Assembly: GCF_009754945.1 (NCBI RefSeq)
Contig: NZ_WPIN01000003.1
Location: 372,001 to 436,000 of the forward strand
Direction of reading: 5' to 3'
DNA from: Spirosoma arboris
GTDB lineage: Bacteria > Bacteroidota > Bacteroidia > Cytophagales > Spirosomataceae
Length of the DNA stretch: 64,000 bases
Each line of letters starts with the position of its first letter. Positions within the stretch are counted from its first letter, which is position 1. The notes below the pieces were generated by a model. It had not been told where the DNA came from. It searched no databases and was given only the letters and a program-made list of their open reading frames with translations. The position numbers were made by a program, and so were the translations under genes. Of this stretch, positions 62,849 to 64,000 are shown piece by piece.

Positions 62849-63919
62849 TTGTACCTCCCAATTCATCAAGTGATCGTGAAAAAAGAACAAAACACAGGTA
62901 TAAACGAACTAACCGAAACTCAAAGGCACTTGCTCATCTGTGTACTGGCAGCGGTTCCAATCTATTTTATCATCGCTACCTACACGAAAACATTCATCTA
63001 TAAAGACGATGAGGAAGCGGCTTTGATCGCCACCATTTTCTGCCTGACTGGGGGATATAGTGGGCGATATCTGGCTCAACTATGGATTCCTCCCAATAAA
63101 CGAGTGCCCAACTGGCTTTTAGTACTAGTGCCCCTGATCATGACAGGCTGTGCGTTTGTAGTTGCGCAGTTTGCCAACAGTTTACGTAGCCATCCGGAAC
63201 AGTTAATGTTTGTTCTCTTTCTGGTGTTACCCTTCTTTTTCTTTTGCGTATTAACTGGCCTTTTCGTTAAATTAATCCGAACCCGAATAAACAGCCAGTT
63301 ATACGAAGCCAGAGCCCAGTCCGAACAAAGTCAAAGTGAACTCCATTTGCTTCAATCGCAACTAAGTCCGCACTTTTTGTTCAATACGTTAAATAATCTG
63401 TATGGTCTCTCGATTTCGCAACCCGACAAAACACCAACACTTTTACTAAAACTCGCCGACTTATTACGGTATTCCGTATACGATGCGAAAGAATTGTTTG
63501 TACCCTTGACCGATGAACTGGCCTACATTAACAATTACATCGAATTCGAGAAAATACGCATTGGTAATCGACTTGACTTAACAACGTCAATAGAAAGTGG
63601 AATCGACCCGGCGATCAAAATTGCACCTATGCTGTTGATCATTTTTATTGAAAATGCGTTTAAGCATTCGAAGAATACGCTGGATCAGAAAATAGTTGTT
63701 GATATTCAAGTAAAAGTATGGGCTAATTCAATTCTATTTTCCGTAAAAAACTCATTCGGCCCTACCGATAACAAACAGGAGACACTTGAAAAAAATAGTG
63801 GTCTTGGACTTGTTAACGTGAAAAAGCGGCTTGATTTATTGTATCCCAATAACCATGACCTGACCATTCAGGAGAACGGCGGATTTTATATTGTGCTATT
63901 ACAAATTCGAGTAAAGTAA
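62849..63919 (+). CDS. LytS-type sensor histidine kinase
   Basis: The protein has four hydrophobic helices in the first 160 residues, a short coiled coil (SQLYEARAQSEQSQSELHLL), the His_kinase motif QLSPHFLFNTLNNLYGLSIS with the phosphoacceptor histidine, and an ATPase domain with IAPMLLIIFIENAFKHS and GLGLVNVKKRLDLLYP. The start is unsettled: TTG at 62849 or GTG at 62876. It is directly followed, 1 bp after its stop, by a LytTR-type regulator. Confidence 0.9.
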   Translation: MYLPIHQVIVKKEQNTGINELTETQRHLLICVLAAVPIYFIIATYTKTFIYKDDEEAALIATIFCLTGGYSGRYLAQLWIPPNKRVPNWLLVLVPLIMTGCAFVVAQFANSLRSHPEQLMFVLFLVLPFFFFCVLTGLFVKLIRTRINSQLYEARAQSEQSQSELHLLQSQLSPHFLFNTLNNLYGLSISQPDKTPTLLLKLADLLRYSVYDAKELFVPLTDELAYINNYIEFEKIRIGNRLDLTTSIESGIDPAIKIAPMLLIIFIENAFKHSKNTLDQKIVVDIQVKVWANSILFSVKNSFGPTDNKQETLEKNSGLGLVNVKKRLDLLYPNNHDLTIQENGGFYIVLLQIRVK

Positions 63920-63920
63920 C

Positions 63921-64000
63921 ATGAAGACTGTCAGCTGTTTAATTGTCGATGATGAGCCGATTGCACGCGAAATCATACAAACGTACTGCAATCATTTACC
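63921..64000 (+). CDS. response regulator, 5' part only (probable LytTR type)
   Basis: The ATG at 63921 opens a receiver domain (TVSCLIVDDEPIAREIIQTY) that runs off the window end. The acidic pair in VDDEP and the position behind a LytS-type kinase make a LytTR-family regulator very likely; the DNA-binding domain is not in the window. Confidence 0.85.
   Translation, partial: MKTVSCLIVDDEPIAREIIQTYCNHL

Overview
The window looks like chromosome from a Cytophagales (Bacteroidota) bacterium, most like Spirosoma. This rests on TonB-dependent receptors paired with DUF4249 lipoproteins, a DUF4254/GT9 pair, DUF1593 proteins, a LytS/LytTR pair, and several promoters of the Bacteroidota form TTG-N18-20-TAnnTTTG. 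The genus is an inference. No rRNA, tRNA, CRISPR array or transposase was seen.

Layout. 0-4 kb: a RelE/HTH toxin-antitoxin pair, moeA, a zinc-ribbon/PfpI protein and a GlxA-type regulator. 4-10.8 kb: a TetR-controlled RND efflux operon (tetR, tolC, adaptor, permease) ending in an orphan acyl carrier protein, with two matching putative TetR operators. 11-14.2 kb: two GT9 glycosyltransferases with DUF4254 and a heptad-repeat coiled-coil protein. 14.2-19 kb: a TonB receptor with two tandem DUF4249 lipoproteins and a DUF4249 tail remnant. 19-24.9 kb: mixed housekeeping genes (polX, thyA, OsmC, an FAD monooxygenase, a pentapeptide-repeat protein).

24.9-41 kb: the centrepiece, 13 genes on the minus strand behind one strong consensus promoter at 41056-41085. 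They encode an L-fucose/arabinose-type isomerase, an esterase, three DUF1593 proteins, a nucleoside-hydrolase-fold protein, a transketolase split into N and C subunits, a ribose-type ABC importer with DUF2291, and an FGGY kinase. A divergent DUF5060/apiosidase-like hydrolase begins at 41345. Read as a pathway: secreted hydrolases release a sugar, the ABC system imports it, the isomerase makes a ketose, the kinase phosphorylates it, and the split transketolase cleaves it. D-apiose or another plant pentose is a candidate substrate. There is no ribokinase, which argues against plain ribonucleoside salvage.

43.2-51 kb: a patchy accessory stretch with AT-rich genes, a decayed DHFR-family gene, AraC regulators, two FAD monooxygenases (one a clear Tet(X) homologue) and small membrane proteins. 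51-56 kb: a GH127 beta-L-arabinofuranosidase and a large glycoside hydrolase. 56-64 kb: an OmpR-type two-component system with a nearby array of 11-bp direct repeats, carbonic anhydrase, a TerB-like protein, a second outer-membrane receptor, and a LytS/LytTR pair cut by the window end.

Across the window, at least fourteen intergenic spaces hold long, nearly perfect inverted repeats (arms 13-45 bp). Several fall into sequence families that recur in unrelated places, and some supply the stop codon or last residues of the neighbouring gene.
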